DNA of 64,000 nucleotides, taken from the NCBI GenBank assembly GCA_019426215.1, contig CM033403.1:34358754-34422753 (forward strand). Direction: 5' to 3'. This stretch comes from Buddleja alternifolia (Eukaryota > Streptophyta > Magnoliopsida > Lamiales > Scrophulariaceae). The position numbers and the translations under genes are program-made. The notes under the pieces are model-generated. The model saw only the letters and a program-made list of their open reading frames with translations, was not told the origin of the DNA and ran no database searches. Numbering within the stretch: the stretch's first letter is position 1; each line of letters begins with the position of its first letter. Shown here piece after piece: positions 24,530-36,091 of this stretch.

Positions 24530-26008
24530 CCAATAGGATACAAATGGGTATTTGTGCGAAAACGAAATGAGAAAAATGAAATTGTAAGATATAAGGCACG
24601 TCTTGTTGCCCAAGGGGTTTCGCAACGACCTGGCATAGATTATGAGGAGACTGATTCTCCTGTGGTGAATGCAACTACTTTTCGTTATATAATAAGTCTG
24701 GCAGTGCATGAAAAATTTGATTTGCGTCTAATGGATGTTATTAGAGCCTATTTGTATGGCTAGCTTGATAATGATATATATATGAAAATCCCTGAAGGAT
24801 TTAATATGCCTGAAGCATATAAATCAAGTTCTCGAGAACATTATTCAATTAAATTAAGTAAGTCATTGTATGGACTGAAACAATCTGGATGAATGTGGTA
24901 TAATTGTCTCAGTGAATATTTGTTGAAGGAAGGATATAAGAATGATCAAATTTGTCCTTGTATTTTCATGAAAATATCTGGAAATGAGTTTGTTATGATT
25001 ACAGTTTTTGTTGACGATTTAAATATCGTTGGAACTCCTGAAGAGATTTCAAAAACTGTTAATTGTTTAAAGAAAGAATTTGAGATGAAAGATCTTGGAA
25101 GAACAAAATTTTGCCTTGGACTACGAATTGAATATTTAAAGAACGGAATTTTTGTATATCAAGACGCTTATATATCAAAGGTGCTAAAGCGTTTCTACAT
25201 GGATAAATCACATCCATTGAGCACCCTGATGGTCGTAAGGTCACTAGATGTGAACAAAGATCCTTTTCGACCTCGAGAAAGTGATGAAGAACTACTTGGT
25301 CCTGAAGTACCATATCTAAGTGCAATCGGTGCACTAATGTATCTTGCTTGTCATACTCGACCTGATATAGCATTCGCTGTTAATCTATTAGCAAGATATA
25401 GTTCTTTTCCTACACGAAGGCATTGGAATGGGGTTAAACAGGTACTCCGCTACCTTAGAGGAACAATCGATATGGGCTTGTTTTATTCAAATGTACCCAA
25501 GTCCAAATTGATTGGATATGCAGATGCTGGATATATGTCTGATACTCATAATGGTCGTTCACAAACAGGCTATTTATTTACATGTGGTGGCACAGCCATT
25601 TCATAACGATCTATAAAACAAACCATACCGGCCACATCATCTAATCATGCAGAAATCTTGGCTATTCACGAGGCAAGTCGAGAATGTGTTTAGTTAAGAT
25701 CCATGATTCAACACATTCGAGGGACTTGTGGTTTATCTTCTGGAAAAATGATCCCGACGATCTTATATGAAGATAATTCAGCATGTATCGCACAATTGAA
25801 AGAAGGGTACATTAAAGGAGATAGAACAATGCATATTTCACCAAAGTTCTTTTTCACTCACGATCTTCAGAAGAATGGTGATATCAATGTTCAACAAATC
25901 CGTTCCAGAGATAATCTTGCTGATTTGTTCACTAAGGCACTTCCCACAGCAACATTTGAAAAGCTAGTCTACAATATTGGTGTGCGTAGACTTAAAGATC
26001 TTGACTGA
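24530..26008 (+). pseudogene. copia reverse transcriptase and RNase H with four stops
   Basis: Reverse transcriptase motifs in order: YKWVFVRKRNEKNEIVRYKA, ARLVAQG, LMDVIRAYLYG and the catalytic VFVDDLNIV (Asp-Asp at 25013-25018). RNase H follows with GYADAGY and LYEDNSACI, ending ADLFTKALP. In-frame stops interrupt at 24761 (TAG), 24890 (TGA), 25604 (TAA) and 25691 (TAG). The last two replace conserved Trp and the 24890 stop probably an Arg; all fit C-to-T/G-to-A changes, as expected from methylated, silenced DNA. Confidence 0.92.
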
Positions 26009-26229
26009 TATTGTCATGAGGGGGAGATAATACGCGCTACACTCTTTTTCCCTTAACCAAGATTTTTCCCATTGGGTTTTCCTGGTAAGGTTTTTAATGA
26101 GGCAGCATCTGATTGCGTATTGAAAGAATTATGTACTCTTTTTCCTTCACTAGGTTTTTATCCCACAGGGTTTTTCCTAATAAGGTTTTAACGAGGCATA
26201 TTCTTAAGTGATGGACATCCAAGGGGGAG

Positions 26230-26502
26230 TGTTATGAATAATTCATTAAGTGAATGTCCATATAACTCCAATACATAATTTAGTGGATTCACTTACAACT
26301 CCAATATCTCATTTAGTGGATTCACTTACAATTCCATTACCTCATTTTGTAATCAATATTTGATCTTGTTTTGTGCCTATAAATAGGCTTTGTCATTGTA
26401 TTGAGAAATACACCAAAATCAAAGAAAAAATTCTCTTCTTAATTCTCTAATCTCTCTACTTTAGAATATTTGTATATATTTCATAATATTTGGGGTTATT
26501 TC

Positions 26503-26508
<6 letters not shown>
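26230..26508 (+). repeat. copia 3' LTR
   Basis: 279-bp direct repeat of 20974-21252, beginning TGTTATG. It ends TTTCATAATA where the 5' LTR has CATAACA, so the terminal CA has mutated. The same TATA box lies at about 26377. Confidence 0.92.
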
Positions 26509-26513
<5 letters not shown>

Positions 26514-26538
<25 letters not shown>

Positions 26539-27223
26539 ATGCTATATGTATGTATATGGAATAGGTCAGGTGGCAAGCTCTCAAGGTTTGTAGTGGCAAC
26601 AAGTGGGGCGTGTCCTGCTCCCAATATATTGATCCCATTTCTTACTGAATTGTTAAAATAATTACAATCCAATCCCCACACTTTTCCAAGTTCATAATTT
26701 GACCCCCTAACTTCATGAATCTTACAATTTAGTCCAAAACATTGTACGTTTCATCCAATCCAGTCTCTAAAATATTGTTAATTACCTAAAAACACATGTA
26801 CAAAACATAAATTAAGTTTAGTCCTAGACAATACTTTTTAATAATATCATTTTGACACCTAAAGCTTTATACCAAATTCTAACAAAAATTTATCGGATTA
26901 CTTTTAACCATGAAAATATCTAAAAGGTCAATCAGAGCGCACTTTTATCACATAATTGAATATTATCAAAAAGACAATAAATTCACGAATAAAGTTTAAT
27001 CAAATACGAAGATAATGAGTACTTAATTCTTCAAATTAAAAATAAAGAGAATGTATAAATGAGTAAATGACTAAATTTACTATTTGGAAACGGGGTTTTA
27101 CAGTATATGAGAATGAAAAATTCTGTATTAGACCAAGTCCAATGATTTTAGTGTCTATCTCTATTTCTCATATAGTAAGGTGTATTTTGTGTGGTTTTCA
27201 CGCCCGCGCGCATACACACACAC

Positions 27224-27254
<31 letters not shown>

Positions 27255-27723
27255 ATTATATATATATATATATAAGAGAAATAAACACAAAATACACTCT
27301 CGAACCATTAGACTCAGTCTAATATAGAATTACCCAGATAAGAATACATAAAGAACCTATTGAGCTATACAAGTATGAGCCGCACATACAAATATACACT
27401 AACATTAACGTTGGAGTTTTAGTACCAATATTTTTGGTACAAACTTGTTTCTATTGCTACTTTTGGTGGTGGTAAAGGGATATGTCTTATAGTTTAGGCC
27501 TTTGAGGAATTACACTTTTCATCAGACAGTATTGTAGAGGAAAGATTCTTCAATATTATAGATTGAAACTATACACTTTCAGAGGCAAAATTATCAATAC
27601 ACTACAACCAAATACATAAAAACCAGGTCTATCTTACAATAGACAATCTTCAATTCACATACTCCCAATATTTACAATGTGTGTATAACAACTATCATAA
27701 TAATAACCAACAAGAACAAAAAT
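26514..27723. other. intergenic with microsatellites
   Basis: No supported gene. TA tract to 26535. A CA/TA-rich compound microsatellite lies at 27210-27275. The stretch from 26645 (columns such as TTTGACCCCCTAAC) resembles MITE interiors, but I could not define ends. The last few hundred bases are probably 3' UTR of the DUF668 gene. Confidence 0.45.
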
Positions 27724-29430
27724 TCAAGAACCAAACAAATCTCTGCCTTGCAAATGCCATTCCACGCAATCTTCAAGATCAAAACTACTTGTACAATCCA
27801 ATAACGCGTTTTGTTGTTGTTCATATCGACATATGTAATTTAAACCAACAAGTACTTCACAAATGGCCGCCTCTGTCTTCTCTCTATCAGCAAAATATAA
27901 TGTCTGAAGCAAAAGAACGTTTGTCCTTGTCACAATTTGATGTTGTTCAAAATTACGCTCGCTTTGCCACCTCACCATGTTGTGTGCCAGCGGGGCGAGC
28001 CACTTAAGCATTGAATCGAGCCTTTCCCTCCAATCATGTGCCAAAGGAGCATCATAAATAGCCAAATCTTTGACATAGGACTTCAAATTAGTCTTCAAAG
28101 TCTTTCTAAGGCTTGTAGGGAGCATTTGGTACAAATCGTCTCTCGCCTCGTCGCCAACTAGATGAGGGTATCTAAGGAATTTCTCTAAGACGATGATAAT
28201 ATTAGCGTAGTGCAAGGCTAAACCTGAGCCACCTATGCTATTAGGAGGAGCGTATGTTAGTAATCTACTATTCGGGCCGAACTTTGAACTGTTTCCCAAA
28301 TTGCCCTTATGATCACCTCTAATGGCAGTAACAAATCCCGCCATTTGACTACTTTGATCATCATAACTAACACGATCATCATCGTCGTCATCAACTTTCG
28401 AAGCTGAACTTCTCACACTTAAACATTCCATAAACAACCTCCCCGGCCCTATACCACAAGCAAAGTGGAAGTCTTCGGGACGAAATTGCCCTCGTTCATT
28501 CTTATGAAATCCCACTTTCGACTTTGAATTCATAATTTTCTTCTCCCTTCCCTCGTTTTCAATAGGCCCGGAATGACAATACCCGTTATTCTTGTTTAAA
28601 CCGGGCTTTCTCAAACTACCATTTTTCTCAACCTTGCTAACACCAACTAGTGACCTGGAAACATAACCACTACAAACCTCCCCCCTTGAATGTGCATCTC
28701 CAAACACAACAAACATCCGTGCAAAAATCGTACACACAGTCCTCGCCAAGAGCTCCACAGCCTTATCATACGTCTGGTTCCATAACGAAACATCCTTCAA
28801 ATCCCTCACATCTTGCTTCTGCCACATCAACTTCTGCTCATAAGCTTTCCTACTCTCTTCATGATGGTTCTGCTGAAACTTCTTAGTAGCTATTTCCAAC
28901 TCATTCATGACCTCCATCTCAGTATACAACCTCGTTGTCGAATTCACATACCTCTCCATCCTCCTCACCATACTCTCCATATCCTTCACCAAAAACCCTA
29001 GCTCCTTAACATCAATCACCCCGGATACAATATCCCCATACACATGATTAAACCCTTGTAAATGTGCAATTGTACATTTCTTACCTAATCTAGACACTAC
29101 ACTAGCAACCCTATTCAAATCATCAAGCTTTTCAATAAGGGCTAATTCAAAAAGCTCTTTTTCATCATTACACACTAGGGTTTTAGTACCCATTGAGTTA
29201 AAGATCTCATTTTTAAGCTTGGAAATCTCAATATCAGTCAAGGATTTGTGTAAATGAATGATTTTGGACATAACATTAGCAACTTCAAATGAAAGTATAC
29301 CTATAATTTGCCTCTCTTGATTCCCCTGTTTTTTGTTTGACAATTTTGATGAATTATCAAAATATAAAGCTTGTTTCAAATTGCTACTAACCTGATTACC
29401 CATTTTTACCATCCAAGGCTCTGCAACCAT
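27724..29430 (-). CDS. DUF3475/DUF668 family protein (At3g23160-like)
   Basis: Single-exon gene, 568 residues, starting MVAEPWMVKMGNQVSS and ending QGRDLFGS. An N-terminal DUF3475 domain lies at about residues 43-100 (IGILSFEVANVMSKIIHLHKSL) and a C-terminal DUF668 domain at about 400-488 (GGSGLALHYANIIIVLEKFL). Between them are a predicted helical segment rich in charged residues and an Asp-rich low-complexity loop (VDDDDDDR). The opening MVAE-W-VKMGNQVSS matches, from memory, the Arabidopsis At3g23160 product, a relative of the PSI proteins linked to phytosulfokine-dependent growth. Its molecular role is not established. MGNQVS at residues 10-15 looks like an N-myristoylation signal but would require starting at Met10. 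I chose the outer Met because it is conserved in the family. Confidence 0.93.
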   Translation of the reverse strand: MVAEPWMVKMGNQVSSNLKQALYFDNSSKLSNKKQGNQERQIIGILSFEVANVMSKIIHLHKSLTDIEISKLKNEIFNSMGTKTLVCNDEKELFELALIEKLDDLNRVASVVSRLGKKCTIAHLQGFNHVYGDIVSGVIDVKELGFLVKDMESMVRRMERYVNSTTRLYTEMEVMNELEIATKKFQQNHHEESRKAYEQKLMWQKQDVRDLKDVSLWNQTYDKAVELLARTVCTIFARMFVVFGDAHSRGEVCSGYVSRSLVGVSKVEKNGSLRKPGLNKNNGYCHSGPIENEGREKKIMNSKSKVGFHKNERGQFRPEDFHFACGIGPGRLFMECLSVRSSASKVDDDDDDRVSYDDQSSQMAGFVTAIRGDHKGNLGNSSKFGPNSRLLTYAPPNSIGGSGLALHYANIIIVLEKFLRYPHLVGDEARDDLYQMLPTSLRKTLKTNLKSYVKDLAIYDAPLAHDWRERLDSMLKWLAPLAHNMVRWQSERNFEQHQIVTRTNVLLLQTLYFADREKTEAAICEVLVGLNYICRYEQQQNALLDCTSSFDLEDCVEWHLQGRDLFGS

Positions 29431-30966
29431 GTCTGCCTTGTTTTGATCTGAAATTACAGAAAAAACCCACTTTAGATCTATACAAAAATCATCAAAAAAT
29501 TGGAGCCCATGATTGTATATTTTAGGTTGCTAGTGATAATGGTTACAAAAATTTGTATGAAAAAGGATTGAAGAAAATGCGCGTGAGTGAGTGGAATTTG
29601 AGTGCAAGTTTTCAGTAGGCGTGGTGAAAAGAGAATTGAGAGAGAGTGTAATTGATTGACGAACAGAGAGGAGTGGAAGCATGAATTGGAGGGAAAATAA
29701 AAAAGCAGGGGATTTTGATTGATATAAAAAGGAGTATTTTTTTACAATGCTCTGTTTTTCTCTGTTTTTTGGTCTCGGTGTGTGTGTTTTGGTGGATTTT
29801 GTAATGATTCTTTGGAAAAGGTGAAGGGAAGTTTGAAGGAGATGGCCCTCACTGTCTAAGACAAAGTCTGCAAGTCGACTATACATTGGCGGAATTACGG
29901 ATCCCTCTTAAAAATGATTCTGTTCAGTGTAGTATTGTATGGTGCTCGTATTCAATACTTGTATTCTTTGATAGTGTAGCAGACAAATTTTGAAGTGTTC
30001 GAAAAAAAAAAATAGAAAATTTTGCATATCATATAAAATTTGAAGTATGCAGCACACCGTAGATACGAAACAAGATATTTTTTTAACATTATACAACATA
30101 TTTTAGGCTACAAATATGAAAAGAGAAAATGTTGTCAATCTTTTGTTAAAAATTAAATTTTAAAAGTTGCAAAAATAACAAATTTTTTTACAGAACTAGT
30201 TAAAATTTTATTTACATGAATGAATATATTGAATCCAATTTATTTTAGAATAAAATACATACATATACATACACGTATTTTCAATGTATTGTATTCTCAA
30301 ATTTTAAATTTATCGTATTTCATATTTGTGTTGTATTATGTCCGTATTTTTGTATTTGTATCCGTGTATGATAATATGCAACTTTCAAGTTTTCTTGATT
30401 TTTAAATTTTAAATTTAATTTTTTGTGCTTGAATTTCTTTTATTTTATTTCAGAGTCTGATTTGTGGAGAAGATATCATTTTGATCTTTATTAATTTTCT
30501 TTTCCAATATTTTGTCACATGGGGAAATTAGAAATTCTGGTCAAAACTTATAAATGAAACATGAAAATTAATTATGAGACTGTGTTACTGATATATGCAT
30601 TGATGATTGATGAACACATGTCGAATTCAAATTGGGGAATGAAGCTGAGAATTTTTTTTTATTTTGTGATTGGTGTGAACTGGAAAAAGGACAAGTTAAA
30701 TATTTTTTTTCTTTTATGTTGGCAATTAAAATTAGAATTTGAATATTTATTCAACTTTTCCTTTCACAAAAAAAAAAAAGAGAAAATTAGGTTGAATCGC
30801 CTCTGCTCCATTTTTATGAAGAATGGTTGAATCTCATAGTTTGGTTTCAGTAAGTCATAACATACAAAATTACCAGAAAAATAAAAAATAGTTATAACAT
30901 ACAAAGTCCACACATATATTATTTATAGGGGTGATAACTATTTTTAACGGACCAAGAATGTTGTTC
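29431..30966. other. 5' flank of the DUF668 gene and intergenic DNA
   Basis: 29431-29890 is probably leader and promoter of the DUF668 gene on the minus strand. A stop-free minus frame at 29530-29886 is low-complexity (L/S/H-rich) and is treated as leader. 29890-30966 is AT-rich with no feature I can support. Confidence 0.45.
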
Positions 30967-30982
30967 TATTACCTATCAAATT

Positions 30983-31206
30983 GCCAATGATGCCTAGCCT
31001 AATTGGTTAAGGTTGAGGCCCCATAACCAAGAGGTTGTGGGTTCGACTCCCACTGATGTATGTGGGCGTTTTCTCTACTTATTTGGTAGTTAGTTTGTAA
31101 TAGTTTATAGCTTATGATAGTATTTGCTGATGATGCTTACTTGTAATAGATTCTCTTGTTACCGATGTATTATGATGTTGTAATCGCTCCTTTAAAAAAA
31201 AAAAAA
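30983..31206 (+). mobile_element. tRNA-derived SINE, family A copy 1, perfect 16-bp TSD
   Basis: A-box-like TAGCCTAATTGG, B box GGGTTCGACTCC, a T-rich body and an A13 tail. TATTACCTATCAAATT occurs at 30967-30982 and again at 31207-31222, a perfect 16-bp target-site duplication of the LINE-mobilised type. A related copy lies at 37063-37259. Confidence 0.92.
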
Positions 31207-31222
31207 TATTACCTATCAAATT

Positions 31223-32101
31223 ACCCTCTAGTACATGGTAAAGAACATTTTTTCCAAGTCTTTATGCATATTACAATGCTAAATTTGTGGACGATAATCA
31301 CACATAAGAGAATCCCAAACAAAAAGAAGCTCATATTTAGTCAATAATTTCACCACCGTGTTGATCTCCTGTATAGAAAGTCGAATTGACGTGTTTAAAA
31401 CTAGTCATATCTTTTGAGTCTTGCAATAATGTGTGACAAACTCTATATTTTGATTCTAGAAAGATTATTATAAAGAAGAATCAGATTCAATTGCTTTAAA
31501 AGAAATAACGAAAGAAAGAATGAATAATTTGATTAGAAAAGTATTATAGCTTCTATGCTAATTCAAATTTAGTTACTTTTTCAACAAATAGAGTAAAGCT
31601 CATGCAATTTGTCCACTTGGGTACAAATTTACAACCTAATTTTCAATCCTTATCATAGAAGACAAAGAAATGTGAATTCTCCTTTTGAATTGTAAAAGTG
31701 AAATAGAATGTGAAAGGAGGAAAATATTAAAGAATTTTCATATACTAAAATCACTTCATAATTTTATAATATAACTTATAAAATGGGTTTGTGGGTTAGA
31801 TTGCTATTGAATGATTTTATTACAAGAAAAAGACAATATTGCAGATGGAAATTTGTCTAAATTATGGGTGAGATATATTGTCAAAAGGTAACTAATAGTT
31901 GGAGTTGGTGACTTTGTTGTCATAAAAGACGGATATCCTTGGAACATATGATAAGGAGAGATCCCAAGACAACAACAAATGACAAAAAGGAATTAGCACT
32001 TGTAACACTATGACACATATATACACTTGCAATAAATTGTGCATGGATTTGGCCCAACTGTCTTCTAATATATAGCTCCAAACACATGAACATGATTTTA
32101 A
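31223..32101. other. intergenic, no gene seen
   Basis: AT-rich, without a coding, RNA or repeat signal I can support. Confidence 0.5.
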
Positions 32102-32251
32102 GGGTAAATTCTATGCTAGACCGAGACTATTGGTCTCGGACTAGTGTATACCATTGGATCAAGGGACATTTAAGTAAATGTCCCCCTGTTGGGGGATCCA
32201 ATGGTGTAAACTAGACCGAGACCAATAATTTCGGTCTAGCATAGAATGACT
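32102..32251. mobile_element. hairpin (fold-back) MITE, about 150 bp
   Basis: Two arms of about 55 bp (32108-32162 and 32192-32247) are near-perfect reverse complements: ATTCTATGCTAGACCGA at each end, then TTGGTCTCGG and CCATTGGATC. The loop is only about 30 bp. Flanks TGATTTTAA (32093-32101) and CGATTTTAT (32252-32260) match 7 of 9, suggesting a Mutator-type duplication. Transcribed, it would form one long stem. Confidence 0.75.
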
Positions 32252-32260
32252 CGATTTTAT

Positions 32261-33015
32261 GTAGCATCTTATCATGTAAATAATGTGGTACTTCATTTAA
32301 GTTAAATATCATGGTTTTTTTTATTTTAATTAAAAATTGCGGGAAGGGGTGGAGATTCGATCTCCACATTGTCGCTTAACTAAATGGTTATTAGTAGTTA
32401 AAAATCATGTTTGATGCATTCTTATTGAATCATTTTTAGGAGGTATTCCCAGGACTTGAAATCCAGGGCGGTCTCATGTTTTCCCATGTATTTCTTCACA
32501 TGGAACCCACATATATATACTTACATGTGTGGTGGAGATCAACTCAGAACTTGAGATTTCATGATCTTCCAAATATGACTCACTCTTAGCTAATGACAAT
32601 CAAATGAAATTAATGCAACATGCATGTTAAAGTGTTGTGATGTTAATAAGATCTATATCGAGAGACGGGTGTACAAAATACATGTGCGCATTAAATAACA
32701 ATAATAATAAAAATGATAATAATTGAGAAATACTTTTATTTGTTATATGCTATATTGATGTGTAAATACATTAATACAAGAATTTAAGATTAATTTTAGT
32801 TAGGGTTTGGTATTTCATAATTTTGAAAATGAGTTCTGTTACGGGACTTGATCATGCAAATGATGAAATAATAGGACATAACTAAGAGATAATCTAGTTT
32901 AATTTAAGATGACACAAATATTGAACGTGGTTCTCCTACTTAAATCTAAGTACATTCATACTAGATTTCTTAGTAATATTTCTAAAGTAATACGTATTAG
33001 TATTAGTAGTGTATT
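32261..33015. other. intergenic, no gene seen
   Basis: A segment near 32335-32395 with GGAGATTCGATCTCCAC is a short palindrome that could derive from a tRNA-like retroposon. Otherwise nothing recognisable. Confidence 0.4.
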
Positions 33016-33209
33016 AGGAAAAATTACAATTTTCATTCCATAAGTTGCTCGCATTTCAATTTTGATCTCATTGGATTGGAATGTGCCAATAAGTCAAATA
33101 AAATATTGAGATTTTATTTGACTTATGGTACTAAATGTGGCACATCCCTATCCAATGGGACCAAAATCGAAAAGTGGTCAACTTACGGGACGAAAATTAC
33201 AATTTTCCC
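33016..33209. mobile_element. Mutator-like MITE (194 bp), 8/9 TSD
   Basis: Left end AGGAAAAATTACAATTTTCA, reversed right end GGGAAAATTGTAATTTTCG; the inverted repeats run on through the TAAGTTG region. Flanks TAGTGTATT (33007-33015) and TAATGTATT (33210-33218) differ by one transition. Confidence 0.8.
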
Positions 33210-33394
33210 TAATGTATTACAATGTAAAAACCTCTATATATAGATAGAAGATTCAATAATCATTCGACTTTGGGCCGTGACTCTGCCTGCTGGTTGACCT
33301 TTCGACTTGGCATGATAGGATTCATTTGCCTTCTTAAACGCCCTTTTAGGCTTCTTCTCATATGTTTTTATATATTTAATCATATCATAATTCA

Positions 33395-33632
33395 AGGGGT
33401 GCACACGATTCGATTTTTGCAGTATTTTATAAAATTTATACCGCATCAATAATTGCGGTTTTAGGACAACTTATATCAAAATTGGACTTTTCGAAACCTA
33501 TACCATCGTATCTGGTACGGTCACGACTCGTACCAAACTCGATAATTTTTAGTAAAAAAAAATCATTATTTCGGTACAGTACAGCGCTGTACAATCGATA
33601 TGGCACAATTTCATAAAACTATGAACACCCCT
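33395..33632. mobile_element. hAT-like MITE (238 bp), 7/8 TSD
   Basis: Left end AGGGGTGCACACG, reversed right end AGGGGTGTTCATAG. Flanks ATAATTCA (33387-33394) and ATAATCCA (33633-33640) differ by one transition, which fits an 8-bp hAT duplication. The interior has CGGTAC/GTACCG blocks and no coding capacity. Confidence 0.75.
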
Positions 33633-33640
33633 ATAATCCA

Positions 33641-34960
33641 CAATCACATGAATTTCGATGCCACGTCCCACGTGCACCATTGGACATAATTTCTTGCTTT
33701 TAAAACAAAATTAATTGAGGTACTGAAATAGCATGAAATGTACAAGTCATGAGCTCCATAAATTGACAATTTACTCGTCCATTATCAAATGTCGTAGAGA
33801 TGGTGGCCATCTTCTTGTCCTCATTAATTATGTGTTCTTTTTAGGTGTAGGTGTTAAAGAGTTAGATAAATAGCCTCACAAAGTCTTCAATTTCTTAACA
33901 ACAACTGCACAACAGCCAATTAATAAATATCAAACTTCATATTATGGTTGTCAATTATTATTTACGTTTTTTTTTATTATTTTATCTTTGTACAGTTAGA
34001 GAAAGTTCAAATTGATTCGTTCTTGAGCTTTCCAAAAATATATATATATATATATTTTTTTTTTAAAAAGGGTATTATATATCATTCAATCAAAGTTTAT
34101 AACGCCTGAAACAATACAATTCATATCAACTCAAACAATGTAGTAAGAACATCTGAAACACCAATTATCAAGTTTTTTAAAGAAACAACTCTTAAAAACT
34201 CACAAACGAACACAAGAAATTTCTTGTGCGACTCCTATTCAAGGAAAGACAAAACTCTCATTTGAGAGAGAAAACAAACTCTCATACGAGAGAGAAAATA
34301 AAATACTAAGCAAATTAAATATCTAAAACGCTATATAAAAACTTGTGTATCATCCGTCTTCATCTTATCAGATATGTCTCTGTCTTGTTAGATCCATATC
34401 CGTCTCGTTAGATTTGAAGATGCGAAGTACAACTTGAAGAGGGTGCTCCAATCCAACCCAACCCACCGACAATGGTGGTGGTAACAGTGGTGAAGTAGAC
34501 GACTGTTTCATCAAGCCATCGCCGGCGGAGGAAAATAGGGAAAAAAAGAAGATTAGGGTTTAGAGAGATGGAGAGAGAGAGAGAGAGAGAGGGGAAAAAA
34601 TATTGATTGATATCTATATTAGTAATGAAACATGTTTTTTTAATTAATTGTATGCATAAAATATCGAACTACATATATGTATGTATATATGTGTATATAT
34701 ATGATAAATTTTCTTGTAAGTGGTGTAAACCTGTAATAAAGCAATAAATAGTGCGGTTGTGTATGAAAAAGGCTCTGTTTGAAGAACAAAATTCTCTTCG
34801 GTGATTTCTACGCCTCGAAGGGAAATAATTCACGGCGTCCGGTTGGGGAAACCCTGGTATATACCAAAAAACAATGAATAGCCCGAAATTATATGATATG
34901 AGATGTATGAATTTACTCTCACAATTTTGTATTATTTCGAATATTTGATCATCATTGATC
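33641..34960. other. intergenic, no supported gene
   Basis: 34360-34560 is less AT-rich, and 34770-34860 shows a short coding-like stretch on both strands, but neither gives a recognisable protein. A GA dinucleotide run lies at 34570-34591. Confidence 0.4.
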
Positions 34961-35080
34961 AAGATAATATATATATAAAAGATTACTTGTTTGATATTAT
35001 AAGTTGTAACAAGATCACACAAGATAATATATATATAAAAGATTACTTGTTTGATATTATAAGTTGTAACAAGATCACAC
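34961..35080. repeat. perfect 60-bp tandem duplication
   Basis: Units 34961-35020 and 35021-35080 are identical base for base; each starts AAGATAATATATATATAAAA and ends AAGATCACAC. Complete identity implies a recent duplication or an assembly artefact. Confidence 0.95.
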
Positions 35081-36091
35081 GATTTTTATATGTCACGAAA
35101 AGTAAAGGTCCAATTGAAAATGAAATGAAGCAACAAATAAACAAAATTGTATTACAAGTTAAAACGTTGGAAAATATTCAATTTTCAAATTAAACCATTT
35201 GAAACGAAATTGATTAATGTGGGGCAATTGATTAATTAAATTAGCAGTCTGTTTTTACATAAGGTCTTGAAATGCAGAATTCTACATTCAAAACATTATA
35301 GTCATGGCTAAATCCGGATCAATATTTTATTTTGGCAACAAAATAAATAAATATCCAAGTCTCCACCTACTATCTACAAGTCGGTCTCCTTGAAGAAATT
35401 GAAGTACATCTCTTTTTCAAAAGAAAATTCTACGATTTCAATTGGCGAACAAATTGCGCTATTAAAATTATTAAAAAAAGAATAAGGTTTTGTGGATCCT
35501 TGGATTGCAATTATAATAGACAATTGACTCGAGCTTACCCAAATTCCAATTATTAGGCCAATCTATATATGAGTCGAGCCTAATTGAATGCGAACTAAAT
35601 TGAGCTTAAGTTTACGAATTAAATCCGATGAATTCGTGAGCTGGGCTTGAATTTTGTTAGACTCAACCCGAATTGTCCGAATTCATAATTTTAACATCTA
35701 ATTTAATGTTTTGTTTCATATAATCTAGTTATTTTAAGGTAGCTTATATAAAAACACATAGTAAATTTTTGGGTTTGAAGCTTAGTAAATCCATAAAATG
35801 CATATATTGGAGAAAAGTTTTCGTCTAAAGAGATTTTTGAAGAACGTTCAATTATTTTATCTTACTCGTGTACATTGAAAAGTATTCTAAATTTTCATAA
35901 TTATTGTTGTAAACTTCGTAGCTCCATGTATAAAATTTGAAATTATACATGCTCTTTAGTGTGAACATTTAATTAAGTTATTATTCGAACTAGATTAGAG
36001 CCTTAACATGATTCTATTTGATACATTTTTCTATTAGAGAAAAATTAATGAGTCGGTCCGAAATAAACCTAAAGCTTGTAATATGAGTTTG
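35081..36091. other. intergenic; GAGCTCG-type fragment near 35520-35700
   Basis: 35525-35695 contains GACTCGAGCTTACCC and GAGTCGAGCC blocks resembling decayed hAT-like family interiors, without ends. Nothing else seen. Confidence 0.4.

Larger units (their letters stand above)
20974..26508 (+). mobile_element. decayed Ty1/copia retrotransposon (5.5 kb)
   Basis: Complete but dead element: 279-bp 5' LTR (20974-21252), primer site, degraded gag, protease, integrase, reverse transcriptase, RNase H, polypurine tract CCAAGGGGGAG (26219-26229) and 279-bp 3' LTR (26230-26508). The flanking 5-mers are TATAT on both sides, but this is ambiguous inside a TA repeat. The LTRs differ at 12 of 279 positions, 11 of them transitions. 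Under a commonly used grass rate (1.3e-8 per site per year) that would be about 1.7 million years; the rate is an assumption here. Frame breaks and stops are listed under the internal parts. No sign of a captured host gene. Confidence 0.95.

Noticed and set aside
29530..29886. 118-codon minus-strand open frame upstream of the DUF668 gene
   Set aside because: Low-complexity L/S/H/N text in the probable leader, with no conserved motif; not called a gene.
30990..31050. tRNA-like sequence with GGTTCGACTCC
   Set aside because: Part of a SINE with a perfect 16-bp duplication and A tail, not a free tRNA gene.
34669..35022. 117-codon minus-strand open frame (IPGFPQPDAVNYFPSRRRN...)
   Set aside because: Ends in low-complexity TA/ATGT repeats and matches no family I know; too weak for a gene call.
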